DNA of 64,000 nt from Jingweiarchaeum tengchongense (GTDB lineage: Archaea; Nanobdellota; Nanobdellia; Jingweiarchaeales; Jingweiarchaeaceae): the NCBI GenBank assembly GCA_038874075.1, contig JAVZDD010000004.1, positions 7,110 through 71,109 of the forward strand, given 5' to 3'. A program made the translations under genes and the position numbers. Within the stretch, counting starts at the first letter, position 1, and each line of letters starts with the position of its first letter. A model generated the notes under the pieces. That model saw only the letters and a list, made by a program, of their open reading frames with translations. It had not been told where the DNA came from and ran no database searches. Below, piece after piece: positions 25,290 through 33,746 of the stretch.

Positions 25290-25957
25290 TTGTTTCCCTT
25301 ATCAGATTCTTTAATCCATATTGCCCAGCACAACTCTATCTGTGAGATTCCAATCTTATTTGCAATCACTTCTATTTTTTTTATTAGATCAATTTCATTA
25401 TCCGATTTTATCTTGAATAATCTCTCAATCGAACGTTTGATTATTTTATCTGGCATTGAAGTATCAACACCAACTTGCATTCTCAAATATTGAAATGTAA
25501 TCAAACCCACACCTTTGATCTTTCCAATTTCATCTTCTTCCCAATTCTCATAATTTGCTTTTTTAGCCCAGTATTTTAATGCACCAAAATCGCTCAAATT
25601 TTGTTCTTTTTTTATCCTTAATATTCTCTTACATATTTCAAGGCAAGCATTCCAGACCCTTTCATTTTTGATTAATTTTCTTAGTCTTTCATCTTTGGCA
25701 TTTAATTTGACAAAATCTTCAAGTGTCGAGATTTTTCTTGTTCTAACATAATCCTCATAAAATTTCTCAACTCTAGGAACGACAATTTTAAAATAATTTA
25801 AACCAATACTGTCTAAGCAGGCATCAATTATAATTAAAAGTGCGTTTCCATACCACCTTTTTCCAGAAAAACATAAGTTAGCATAGTACTTCGCTTCTTC
25901 TATTACATCAGAAAAATAGCTTTCATAGATTTTCTTCCAGTACACACTCTTTGGCAT
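25286..25957 (-). CDS. Second helix-hairpin-helix (HhH-GPD-like) protein of the end-joining operon
   Basis: The C-terminal half holds GKIKGVGLITFQYLRMQVGVD followed by TSMPDKIIKRSIERLF. This parallels the endonuclease III segment PGVGrKtA..vl...f...VDTHV.Rv..RL, including the Asp after the hairpin (VDT). The catalytic lysine position is hydrophobic. The N-terminal half is helical and unrecognised. The start at 25957 overlaps the ligase gene by 35 bases, a sign of translational coupling. Likely a DNA-lesion or DNA-end binding protein; glycosylase activity is unproven. Confidence 0.65.
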   Translation of the reverse strand: MPKSVYWKKIYESYFSDVIEEAKYYANLCFSGKRWYGNALLIIIDACLDSIGLNYFKIVVPRVEKFYEDYVRTRKISTLEDFVKLNAKDERLRKLIKNERVWNACLEICKRILRIKKEQNLSDFGALKYWAKKANYENWEEDEIGKIKGVGLITFQYLRMQVGVDTSMPDKIIKRSIERLFKIKSDNEIDLIKKIEVIANKIGISQIELCWAIWIKESDKGNK

Positions 25958-26915
25958 CTTTATCCTCTCTTAGTCTGATAAAGCTTGGTGCTCTGAGCAT
26001 AAGATCTTTCGTTATTTCCATGAATTTAACCTCACAAACAATTCTTGGTTGCACCCATTTAACAACGTATTTTTTTTCATAGTCTTGCCAATTCTTTAAT
26101 GTGTCCTTCACCGGACATTCAGCAGCAATTTCGTCAAGTTTATTTTTAATTTCTCTTAACTTTTCATCATCCCAACCAGTTCCGACTCGTCCAATATGAA
26201 ACAATTTTCCTTTATGATAACAACCGAGTACAAGCGCACCAAAATATCCTTCCCTTTTTCCTTTACCTTCAGTATAACCAATTATTACTGCATCAATTGT
26301 TTTTAGATTCTTTATCTTTAGCCAAAATTTTGATCTTTTTCCAATCAAATATGGTGAATCTTTCTTCTTCATCATAAGCCCTTCAAACCCGATTTTCTTT
26401 ATCTCTTCAAATAATTTCTTACAATTTATTCCATTAAATTCTTCAGATATTCTTATGAAAGGATTATCTTTCAAGACATTTCTTAAAATCTTTTTTCTTT
26501 CAATTAAAGGCTTATCAATTAATTCTTCACCATTTAAATAAAGGATATCGAAAACAACAAATGTGGCTGGTATTGTTTTTGAAAGTACATCAATCTTAAT
26601 TTTGTCGTCTACATGTTCCCTCATTTGTAATGAATAAAAGTCTGGTTTACCTTCTTTGTTGTAAGTTACAATCTCACCATCCAATATCACTTGCCTTGCA
26701 TTTATTGCATTTGGGAGTGCACTATATATTTCAGGATATTTATGTGTAAAATCAATCATTCTACGATTTAAAAATCTTATATGATTTCTATCAGCATCAA
26801 AATAACATATCGTCCTAGTTCCATCCAATTTTATTTCACAAATCCAATCTTCATCATCAAATGCGCTTGAGGAATAAGCGAGCATTGGTTTTATGTCTTT
26901 TTCCATTAGATCCAT
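25923..26915 (-). CDS. LigD-type ATP-dependent DNA ligase (non-homologous end joining)
   Basis: Ligase domain alone, 330 residues. Motif I EIKLDGTR with the adenylated Lys29, motif III-like VILDGEIV, motif IIIa FVVFDILYLNG, motif IV FEGLMMKKKDSPY, motif V FWLKIKNLKT, then an OB-fold with GTGWDDEKL and WVQPRIVCEVKFMEIT, the last strongly typical of LigD-family ligases. The polymerase and phosphoesterase domains that bacterial LigD carries are absent here, as in split archaeal systems. It follows Ku by 32 bases on the same strand. An alternative ATG lies three codons in. Confidence 0.94.
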   Translation of the reverse strand: MDLMEKDIKPMLAYSSSAFDDEDWICEIKLDGTRTICYFDADRNHIRFLNRRMIDFTHKYPEIYSALPNAINARQVILDGEIVTYNKEGKPDFYSLQMREHVDDKIKIDVLSKTIPATFVVFDILYLNGEELIDKPLIERKKILRNVLKDNPFIRISEEFNGINCKKLFEEIKKIGFEGLMMKKKDSPYLIGKRSKFWLKIKNLKTIDAVIIGYTEGKGKREGYFGALVLGCYHKGKLFHIGRVGTGWDDEKLREIKNKLDEIAAECPVKDTLKNWQDYEKKYVVKWVQPRIVCEVKFMEITKDLMLRAPSFIRLREDKDAKECVLEENL

Positions 26916-26947
26916 AGTCTAAATTTAAAATTTAAAGAATTAATTTT

Positions 26948-27733
26948 TTACTTTTCTTCTTCACCTTCTTTCTCAATGCTTTCTTTTAGTGCTGAAATAA
27001 GTTCCTCAGCTTTTTCAACTCTTTCTTCTGCACTCACTTTGAACTCCTTACCTTCACTCTTTGCTTTTATTAATTCCTTCAACGCTTCGGTGTATTGGTC
27101 TTTAAATTTTGCTGGATTGAATTCTTGTTGTGTGAGCTTGTTAATCAACATCTTAGCAAGTTCTAGTTCTTCCTTACTTACAATAACAAGATTTTCGAGT
27201 TCCTTCAATTTTTTTATGTCCTTAATTTCAGATAAGAAGAAGAGGATATGCATTATTAAACCATTTTGGAATGGTCTTAAACAAACAAGATATTCCTTAT
27301 CTCTCATTACCACTTTTCCCACGGCTGCCTTATTTGTAATTCGAAGTGCTTCCACTAGTAATGAATAAGATTTTACTCCACCCTCGTCAGGTACAACATA
27401 ATAACTTTTCTCAAAGAATATCGGATCTATTTGTGAAATATCAACAAATTGTTTTATATCGATTGTCTTTGTGCTTGGTAGTTTTATTTTGTTTAAATCT
27501 TCCTTTTCAATAACAATCCACTTATCTTTAGAAATCTTAAATCCCTTTTTTACATCCCGCCATGCAATTTCTTTTTCACACTTTGGGCACCAACGTTTGT
27601 ATTCTAATGGCGTGTTACATTCACTACACAAATTATTAAATTCTATTTCCTTTGGCTTAGTTGCCACATAAATTTTTATTGGAATGTTGACAAGCCCAAA
27701 TGAAATCGATCCTTTCCAAATTGCGTGCACCAT
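26948..27733 (-). CDS. ku: Ku DNA end-binding protein
   Basis: Prokaryotic Ku: MVHAIWKGSISFGLVNIPIK at the start, a zinc-ribbon-like CSECNTPLEYKRWCPKC (Cys36, 39, 49, 52), IDISQ-like strand DISQIDPIFFEKSYYVVPDEG, SYSLLVEALRITNKAAVGKVVMR, and a C-terminal helical, charged tail. The protein forms a ring that threads onto DNA ends and recruits the ligase. Ku is sporadic in archaea. It is the first gene of a five-gene reverse-strand cluster running to 24199. Confidence 0.95.
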   Translation of the reverse strand: MVHAIWKGSISFGLVNIPIKIYVATKPKEIEFNNLCSECNTPLEYKRWCPKCEKEIAWRDVKKGFKISKDKWIVIEKEDLNKIKLPSTKTIDIKQFVDISQIDPIFFEKSYYVVPDEGGVKSYSLLVEALRITNKAAVGKVVMRDKEYLVCLRPFQNGLIMHILFFLSEIKDIKKLKELENLVIVSKEELELAKMLINKLTQQEFNPAKFKDQYTEALKELIKAKSEGKEFKVSAEERVEKAEELISALKESIEKEGEEEK

Positions 27734-27839
27734 ATTTTAAAAGAAAAATTCAAACTTTATTTCTTTAACGATTCTAGAAATTGACTTCATTTAACAGAAT
27801 CATAAATTTTTTAATCCATAATTCCCATATTTTATTAAG

Positions 27840-28616
27840 ATGATCAAAAAAATGACCTACTTCTTTATGTTTTTGTTAATATTAATTAGCTTTGGTTGCG
27901 TCAAACAAGAGGAAGCTAATATCAATAAAACAACTCAAAATCAGACAATTCCACAAATCACAAATGAAACAAATTTAACTCTTCCACCGGTAAATTCAAC
28001 GGAAATAGGAATAAATGAGACAAAAAAATTGTGTAGTGGTAAGGTGGATGTAATTTCATCTTTTTATACAGGTGAAGCATTAACAGGTGAAATAACAATA
28101 GCATTATTGTTGAATCTTGAGTTTAAGTCTTATAACTTTGGTTATTACAATTGTAGTATTAACAATATTTTAAAGAACGATACCTATGAGTTTTTTACTG
28201 TAAGCTCCTTTGAGGAAAAATGTTCATATAATACAATTGTGAACAAGAGAACAGGCGATGTGTGTATTGTATTCAGTGATAAAACATATGGGGAAGAATT
28301 TTTGATACTTGAAAATAAAATAATTCCAAAGATTGAAATTGTGAATTTGACATGCGATGCGTCGACTGATAAGATCAAATTTTCGCTTAAAAGAAATACA
28401 ATCACAAAGGAATTGCGCAGCCCAATTGAATTAAGATACTACAATGAGATAGAAGCAATTGTTTATTCAAAGAAAATAGATTTTGTTAATTTTTCATTGC
28501 CCATTGAAGTAAAAACACCGATTACATATAGAAGAAATTATACAATTGGAATAATTTATTATTATAAAGATAACTTGGAAAAGGGATTTATTACGATAAA
28601 AAATTGTAGCACCTGA
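27840..28616 (+). CDS. Putative secreted lipoprotein
   Basis: Signal sequence MIKKMTYFFMFLLILISFGC with the lipobox ISFGC at residues 16-20, then a low-complexity Asn/Thr/Gln linker with several N-x-T sites (typical of glycosylated archaeal surface proteins). The remaining 190 residues are beta-rich with six cysteines; no family is recognised. It is divergent from Ku by about 100 bases and is followed closely by two small genes on the same strand. Confidence 0.75.
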   Translation: MIKKMTYFFMFLLILISFGCVKQEEANINKTTQNQTIPQITNETNLTLPPVNSTEIGINETKKLCSGKVDVISSFYTGEALTGEITIALLLNLEFKSYNFGYYNCSINNILKNDTYEFFTVSSFEEKCSYNTIVNKRTGDVCIVFSDKTYGEEFLILENKIIPKIEIVNLTCDASTDKIKFSLKRNTITKELRSPIELRYYNEIEAIVYSKKIDFVNFSLPIEVKTPITYRRNYTIGIIYYYKDNLEKGFITIKNCST

Positions 28617-28622
28617 TGTAAA

Positions 28623-28847
28623 ATGGAAATATTTAAATTTTTACTTGGAATTGTGATCGTCGGACTTGGTTTTATCTCAGTATACAGTGTGGCAAGCTAT
28701 AATGTCTATTACACCGAAATAAACATTATTTTTGGTGTTATTGGCTTCATCTTGACAATGGTGGGTTCGATTATATTATACAAAGGTTGGATATCAAAAC
28801 CAGTTGAACTTTTTCCAAGTCCAAGAAACATTTTAAAGCGGAAATAG
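28623..28847 (+). CDS. Small two-span membrane protein
   Basis: Seventy-four residues with two hydrophobic helices (residues 5-24 and 35-54), a short loop with several tyrosines (SYNVYYTEINI) and a basic proline-containing tail. No family recognised. It begins six bases after the lipoprotein gene and its stop abuts the next start at 28848, so the three genes form an apparent transcription unit. Confidence 0.65.
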   Translation: MEIFKFLLGIVIVGLGFISVYSVASYNVYYTEINIIFGVIGFILTMVGSIILYKGWISKPVELFPSPRNILKRK

Positions 28848-29045
28848 ATGTCAGAAATTAAGGAATGGATTCAAAATAGGAAAGAAGAATTAAGGTACTT
28901 CTATTGTGAAATAGGAAACCACAGGATTGAAATTGAAAGTGCGAAATGTAAATTTTGTGGAAAAATATTTTGCGATGAACATGGGAACATTAAGGAAAAG
29001 ATATGTTTAAACTGTGTCAAGTTATACAACGAATCAGTTCCTTAA
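28848..29045 (+). CDS. Small AN1-like zinc-finger protein
   Basis: Sixty-five residues containing FYCEIGNHRIEIESAKCKFC, then GKIFCDEH, then KICLNC. The Cys/His spacing (C...H..., C-x2-C, C-x2-H, C-x2-C) resembles an AN1-type or treble-clef zinc finger. Archaeal AN1-like proteins are common and uncharacterised. It overlaps the convergent metallo-beta-lactamase gene by four bases. Confidence 0.7.
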   Translation: MSEIKEWIQNRKEELRYFYCEIGNHRIEIESAKCKFCGKIFCDEHGNIKEKICLNCVKLYNESVP

Positions 29046-29677
29046 ACCATCGATTTCGCAAGCACTAATGATTTCTTTATTTGTTCATTCACATTTTCAT
29101 TTGTAATTTCCATGTGGCCAGGATAGAGTTTTGTTATGTCAAGTTTACATAAAATTTTCAAAGATTCAATTAATTTCTTGTGATCACCACCAGGCAAATC
29201 AGTTCTTCCAAATCCACCATCTGGAAAGACAGTATCACCAGAAAAAATTACCTTCTCATTTTTTTCATACAAACAAATACTTCCAGGCGTATGCCCCGGT
29301 GTATGAATAACGATTAATTCTATGTCTCCGAGATTAAATCTCTCGTTTCCCACGAGACATTTATCAATCTTTATTTTTGGATTGTTCTTACCAAAAATAT
29401 TAGAAGCTGTGAATTCTGATTTTTTGATTAATACTGCGTCATCTCGATGCATAATTATCTTTGCCCCAGTTCTTTTTTTAATTTCCATCGAAGCAGCAAT
29501 GTGATCATAATGCATGTGTGTTAAGATAATATAATGTAATTTTTTTATTTTATTTTCATAAATTTTTTCTATCACTAACTTAGCATCCATACCAGCATCG
29601 ATGAGTACTGGTTTTTTCGAAAGTATAAGATAAGAATTCGCACTGATATAGGAAGGAGAAATTTTTATTACATTCAT
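29042..29677 (-). CDS. Metallo-beta-lactamase-fold hydrolase, glyoxalase II-like
   Basis: Contains VLIDAGMD, the metal motif HMHYDH (residues 54-59), IHTPGHTPGSICLY, FSGDTVFPDGGFGRTDLPGG and a final LYPGHMEIT. This set of motifs matches hydroxyacylglutathione hydrolase-like/persulfide dioxygenase-like members of the fold. The physiological thioester is unknown in archaea lacking glutathione. Its start overlaps the stop of the upstream MBL-fold gene at ATGA, so two MBL proteins are translated in tandem. Confidence 0.9.
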   Translation of the reverse strand: MNVIKISPSYISANSYLILSKKPVLIDAGMDAKLVIEKIYENKIKKLHYIILTHMHYDHIAASMEIKKRTGAKIIMHRDDAVLIKKSEFTASNIFGKNNPKIKIDKCLVGNERFNLGDIELIVIHTPGHTPGSICLYEKNEKVIFSGDTVFPDGGFGRTDLPGGDHKKLIESLKILCKLDITKLYPGHMEITNENVNEQIKKSLVLAKSMV

Positions 29678-30267
29678 TTCTTTTTTACCTTGAACATTGG
29701 AGCATGACCCGGAATTATGAAATCTGCGATCTTCAATATTCTTTTTCTGTTTTTCATTAATGTTTTATTGTTCCAAGCAATCGGATCTTTCTTATTTATT
29801 CTATCTTTGCTTGGAATTAGATCACCAACAATTGCGATTATACCTTTATTTGATCTTACTATTACTGAGCAATCATCTCTTGTATGTCCAGGTGTTTTCA
29901 TGATGCTAACATCTTTTGTAATTCGCATTTCCTTACCATCCCATTTTGAAAATTCACCGTTTTTTAAAATTATTCCTGAGGCAATTATCGCTGCATTTTT
30001 GAAGAGGAAGTTATTTGATATGTGATCAAGGTGATAATGTGTATTAATTACAATATTTATTGAATTTATCCTAACTCCTTCTATATTCAATGCAGAAATG
30101 ATCTCTTTATCTTCATTTAAATTTCCCGTGTCAACTAAAATTATATCCTTCCCATTTATTACTAAAACAACATTTGAACTTGCTCTTTCATAATTCTTTC
30201 TTTTGATCCAGAAACCTTTCTTTATTATTTTTATAAAAACCATGTTTTTTCTGAGTATATTCTCCAT
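29674..30267 (-). CDS. Metallo-beta-lactamase-fold hydrolase (second copy)
   Basis: A shorter MBL-fold protein: IILVDTGN, INTHYHLDHISNN (HxHxDH variant with Y at the second position: THYHLDH), MKTPGHTRDDCSVIV, AIVGDLIPSKDR and FIIPGHAPMF. The motif set supports a functional metal site. The substrate is unknown. The N-terminus MENILRKNMVF offers a second ATG at residue 9. It forms a two-gene unit with the MBL gene at 29042 and is divergent from the second rhomboid. Confidence 0.85.
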   Translation of the reverse strand: MENILRKNMVFIKIIKKGFWIKRKNYERASSNVVLVINGKDIILVDTGNLNEDKEIISALNIEGVRINSINIVINTHYHLDHISNNFLFKNAAIIASGIILKNGEFSKWDGKEMRITKDVSIMKTPGHTRDDCSVIVRSNKGIIAIVGDLIPSKDRINKKDPIAWNNKTLMKNRKRILKIADFIIPGHAPMFKVKKK

Positions 30268-30324
30268 AATATATTTTACTGTTGATAAAATAAAACTTAT
30301 TAAAGAGAAAAACGTTGGATAATT

Positions 30325-30957
30325 ATGCGACTATTTACAATATTGATAATCCTTAACATCATTTCTTTTCTTATTCTAGCAAATGCACAATTTTTTGGAA
30401 TCAATGAAAAGTTTATTACTGAAAATATTCTTTTCTCTCAGAAAAATTTTGTTAGCGGTGCCTATTGGACTGTTATCACTTCTCTTTTTGTGCATGCGGA
30501 TATTATGCATCTACTTTTGAACATGTTGGGCCTTTATGCTTTTGGCAAAACAGCTGAGAAAATTTACGGATCTCTTAAGTTCATTCTCGTTTATTTTGTT
30601 GGTGGTATACTATCATTTCTAGTTGGTTCATTCTTTTATCCAAGCGAAGCATTCTTGGTCGGTGCATCTGGTGCAATTTTTTCGCTTTTATCGCTTGTAA
30701 TGCTTTCAAAGCCAATTAGTTTTTCAATCGTGTTTTTTCCACTTCCACTTGGTTTAATTTCATTTCTTTACATTGTCTCAAATATACTGTCTGTAATTTA
30801 TAGAGATAAAAGTAATATCGGATTTTTCGCACACATTATCGGTTTCTTAATTGGTTTTATTTTTGGAATTAAATGGTGCCCAGAATGGAAGAAAAATTTC
30901 CTTGTTACGCTCATCACCTTTGTCATATTCTTAATCATTGTTGTATTCATCCTTTAA
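30325..30957 (+). CDS. Rhomboid-family intramembrane serine protease (copy 2)
   Basis: Compact six-span rhomboid of 210 residues: LFVHADIMHLLLNMLGLYAFG, then FLVGASGAIFSLLSLVML with the catalytic Ser in G-A-S-G, then GFFAHIIGFLIGFIFGIKW with the catalytic His. Unlike the copy at 18250 it lacks the charged insert. Two rhomboids within 12 kb suggest either an old duplication or different membrane substrates. It stands alone between a divergent MBL pair and a small zinc-binding candidate. Confidence 0.92.
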   Translation: MRLFTILIILNIISFLILANAQFFGINEKFITENILFSQKNFVSGAYWTVITSLFVHADIMHLLLNMLGLYAFGKTAEKIYGSLKFILVYFVGGILSFLVGSFFYPSEAFLVGASGAIFSLLSLVMLSKPISFSIVFFPLPLGLISFLYIVSNILSVIYRDKSNIGFFAHIIGFLIGFIFGIKWCPEWKKNFLVTLITFVIFLIIVVFIL

Positions 30958-31035
30958 TTTTCCTACAATGAATCATTAATTTTTGTATTTAAGTAAAAAG
31001 GAATGTTTAAAAATAAATAAGTTTTTAGAAATTCT

Positions 31036-31245
31036 ATGGGTGGTAAGGCAAGAAAGGAAAGACCGAAGATAAAAGTTAAGACAGAATGGCAGAAAATTGA
31101 ATCAAGTAGAAAATTTCCAAATTGTAATGGAATATATGATGATTGTCCTCCAAAGGATGCGCTTGGGACATATTTGAAAACAAAAAATCCAGAAGACCTA
31201 CCTGAAGTATGTAGGAAGTGTCCATTTTTCTTCGCAAAGAGATAA
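31036..31245 (+). CDS. Small cysteine-containing hypothetical protein upstream of cmk
   Basis: Sixty-nine residues with a basic N-terminus (GGKARKERPKIKVK) and four cysteines in FPNCNGIYDDCPPK and VCRKCPFF, arranged as C-x6-C ... C-x2-C, which could hold zinc. No family recognised. Its stop is one base before the start of cytidylate kinase, so they are likely co-translated. Confidence 0.65.
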   Translation: MGGKARKERPKIKVKTEWQKIESSRKFPNCNGIYDDCPPKDALGTYLKTKNPEDLPEVCRKCPFFFAKR

Positions 31246-31246
31246 A

Positions 31247-31837
31247 ATGGGAACTTTTATTAAGGTGTTAAAAAAATTTGAAAATAGAAATTTAAAAAAA
31301 GAAGGGATTACTATTACCATTTCTGGACTTTCTGGAAGCGGTAAGTCTACGGTGGCAAAAGAAATTGCAAAGGCAACAGGTTTAAAGTACTTTAGTGGCG
31401 GGGCAATATTCAGAAGAGAAGCAAAGACGAGAGGAATAAAATTGGTTGAACTATGCAAAATAAGAGAGAAGGAACTGGATTTACTTGTTGATAAAAAAAT
31501 TCTTGAGTTAGCTCAAAGAGGGAATGTGGTTATAGATTCAAGACTTGCTGGACTGGTAGCTGGAGATTTTGCAGATATTAGAATTTTTGTTTTATGCTCT
31601 CTTGAAAAAAGAGCAAGAAGAGTAGCGAGGAGGGACAAGAAAAAATATGAAGAAACGTTGAGACTAATAAAAGAAAGAGATGAAGCCGATCTTAAAATGT
31701 ACAAAAAAATATACAAAGTAAATATGTTGGATTTAAATTATTACAATTTTGTGATCGATAACACTTTAATAAATCTTTCAGATTTAAAGAAATTATCAAG
31801 ATTTATTGGTAAAGCGTTGTTAAAAGAATTTAAATAA
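31247..31837 (+). CDS. cmk: Cytidylate kinase (archaeal type)
   Basis: Phosphorylates CMP and dCMP. Features: GLSGSGKST P-loop at residues 27-35, then ATGLKYFSGGAIFRREA (nucleoside-monophosphate-binding region), VVIDSRLAGLVAG, and LIKERDEADLKMYKKIY near the C-terminus, all typical of the short archaeal Cmk group. The first 20 residues are an extra basic extension; an internal start is not obvious. It lies one base after the small Cys protein gene and is convergent with an MFS carrier. Confidence 0.9.
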   Translation: MGTFIKVLKKFENRNLKKEGITITISGLSGSGKSTVAKEIAKATGLKYFSGGAIFRREAKTRGIKLVELCKIREKELDLLVDKKILELAQRGNVVIDSRLAGLVAGDFADIRIFVLCSLEKRARRVARRDKKKYEETLRLIKERDEADLKMYKKIYKVNMLDLNYYNFVIDNTLINLSDLKKLSRFIGKALLKEFK

Positions 31838-31838
31838 G

Positions 31839-33128
31839 TCAAGCATCTCTGTGAACATAATTTGCTTGTGCTTTCTTTAACATATCTGTAATGTTTCTAT
31901 CATACTCATAATTACGTGGTAATGGTGGTATTACATACCACTTTTGCTTTTTTGTTTCTGGAATTTTTAAGTATAACATTGTCATTCTAAAAGTAGCATC
32001 TATTACCATTAATAACATAAGTGAGAGTACAAAATTTACTTTTTCCCAAATGAAACCACCAAGGATGAAAGCAGGAATCGAAAATAAGTTCCAAACGAAT
32101 GTTTCAAGTGCGCTCCATCTACTTCTAAATTCAGGTGATACAAGCTCCATCATTTCCATGCTCCAAGCTATGCTAAAAGCATCAGATATTCCCCAAATAA
32201 AGTAAGATAAAATTAAAATTTCAGGTGATTTTGCCGAGATAAATAGTATTATTGCAAGATACATTATCAAATGACTTAAAATGATTGTCTTTTTTCTTCC
32301 AACTTCATCTGCTACATTACTAGCCTTGAGTGAGAAAATCATATTTGATAATTTCCTAAGCGTTATCATCATTGCAAGATCAATAGCACTTGCACCAATA
32401 GTAACAGCGTAAATCAGCATAAAAGGAGAAGATAGACCAAATATCAATGCACCAACTGATTTGATTATTAACCAATATCTTAGATTTTTATTTTCTTGCA
32501 GCTCGAAATAATCTTTTATGATATTTCCCTTCTTACCAAAAAATCTCTCATCTTTTTTCAAATAAATTGTGACGTACACAAAAAGTACAATAATCAAAAT
32601 TAACTGCACAAGATAAATTGGCTTTATGTCTTCAACTTTCATACTATTACCAATTATTTTAGAAGCAATTATCGGGGCAACTATGACAGGTAAAATTGTA
32701 AATATATTAACGAGCGCGTAGACATAACCCCTCTCTTCATTGTTTGTACTGTTAGCCAATATTGCATTCCAAGCAGGAGAAGAGATGGCAGTGCTGATAC
32801 CACTAAATATAATAGCTATTACAATAATGTTCCAATCATTTGCAATGAAGTAAAAGAATGGAACCAATATACTTAAAAATAATCCGAATAAATAAACTTT
32901 TTTTCTATCAAATCTGTCAGCTAAAAACCCACCAGGTAATGAAAAAATAGATATTAAAAATGAATTTAGTGATGACAGAAAACCGATTTGTATTTTAGAG
33001 GATGCAAATTGATTTACATAAACTGAATCGTAGGGCTCACTAACACCGCTTATAAAATTTGAAAGAAAGGTTTTCGTAAATATGACTTTAAGTTCATCTG
33101 AAAAATTTTTTAATTTATTTTTTATCAT
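31839..33128 (-). CDS. MFS-type transporter
   Basis: A 429-residue polytopic membrane protein with about 12 hydrophobic helices in two halves. The major-facilitator motif GGFLADRFDRKKVYLFG lies between TM2 and TM3, and SNVADEVGRKKTIILSH repeats it in the second half. The N-terminus is a long amphipathic stretch and the C-terminus ends in a soluble NMLKKAQANYVHRDA-like tail. The substrate cannot be predicted and no pathway genes flank it. Confidence 0.88.
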   Translation of the reverse strand: MIKNKLKNFSDELKVIFTKTFLSNFISGVSEPYDSVYVNQFASSKIQIGFLSSLNSFLISIFSLPGGFLADRFDRKKVYLFGLFLSILVPFFYFIANDWNIIVIAIIFSGISTAISSPAWNAILANSTNNEERGYVYALVNIFTILPVIVAPIIASKIIGNSMKVEDIKPIYLVQLILIIVLFVYVTIYLKKDERFFGKKGNIIKDYFELQENKNLRYWLIIKSVGALIFGLSSPFMLIYAVTIGASAIDLAMMITLRKLSNMIFSLKASNVADEVGRKKTIILSHLIMYLAIILFISAKSPEILILSYFIWGISDAFSIAWSMEMMELVSPEFRSRWSALETFVWNLFSIPAFILGGFIWEKVNFVLSLMLLMVIDATFRMTMLYLKIPETKKQKWYVIPPLPRNYEYDRNITDMLKKAQANYVHRDA

Positions 33129-33230
33129 GTCGAAAAAATCTTTACACCTCGATGCTATAAAAATATTTCTTAATCACCATGAATTAAATTTATAAAATAT
33201 ATTTAAAAAACTAATGCGAAATTCTTATAT

Positions 33231-33746
33231 TCAAGAATAGATCAAATTAAAGAGTTGTTCTTGTTCAACTTCGATTGTCTTTAAAAAATTTTCAGTTTTT
33301 TTGATGTATTCACCAAGATCTTTTAAATTTCCTCTATTATAATTTGTTAAAATATAATTTACCATATTATTTGCCCCATCTATCCTCAATTTAAGCGAGT
33401 TTATTCTTGCTATTGAGACTCGATCTTGTCTTTCATTGATCTTACTTTCCAACATATTCAAACTATATCTAATCTTTTGAAATCTCTGTGATATTTCTCT
33501 GACTTTCTCATCAATTCCAACACTGACCACTTCACCAGTTGTATATACATGATATGCTAAGAACAGATTTAAGGCAAGTCCCAAAATCAATACAAATGGA
33601 AAAATATATGCAATTTGAATCAGGAAGAAACAAATCAAAATATAAGAAAATAAGATGATGATACCTAGTTGTAAGTTACCAAGGTAGATATAACCAATTC
33701 CCGGCCAAATGAAATTTGTTATACTTGCAATTATCTTTTTTTCCAT
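33231..33746 (-). CDS. Membrane protein with TM2-like hairpin and coiled-coil tail
   Basis: Starts MEKKIIASITNFIWPGIGYIY and continues with a second and third hydrophobic segment; the GYIYLGN turn between them resembles TM2-domain hairpins. Residues 80-171 are charged and helical, likely a cytoplasmic coiled coil. I chose ATG 33746, which overlaps the stop of the subtilase gene as TAATG, over a GTG at 33758. The coupling suggests it is made with the surface protease, perhaps as a membrane partner (inference). Confidence 0.7.
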   Translation of the reverse strand: MEKKIIASITNFIWPGIGYIYLGNLQLGIIILFSYILICFFLIQIAYIFPFVLILGLALNLFLAYHVYTTGEVVSVGIDEKVREISQRFQKIRYSLNMLESKINERQDRVSIARINSLKLRIDGANNMVNYILTNYNRGNLKDLGEYIKKTENFLKTIEVEQEQLFNLIYS

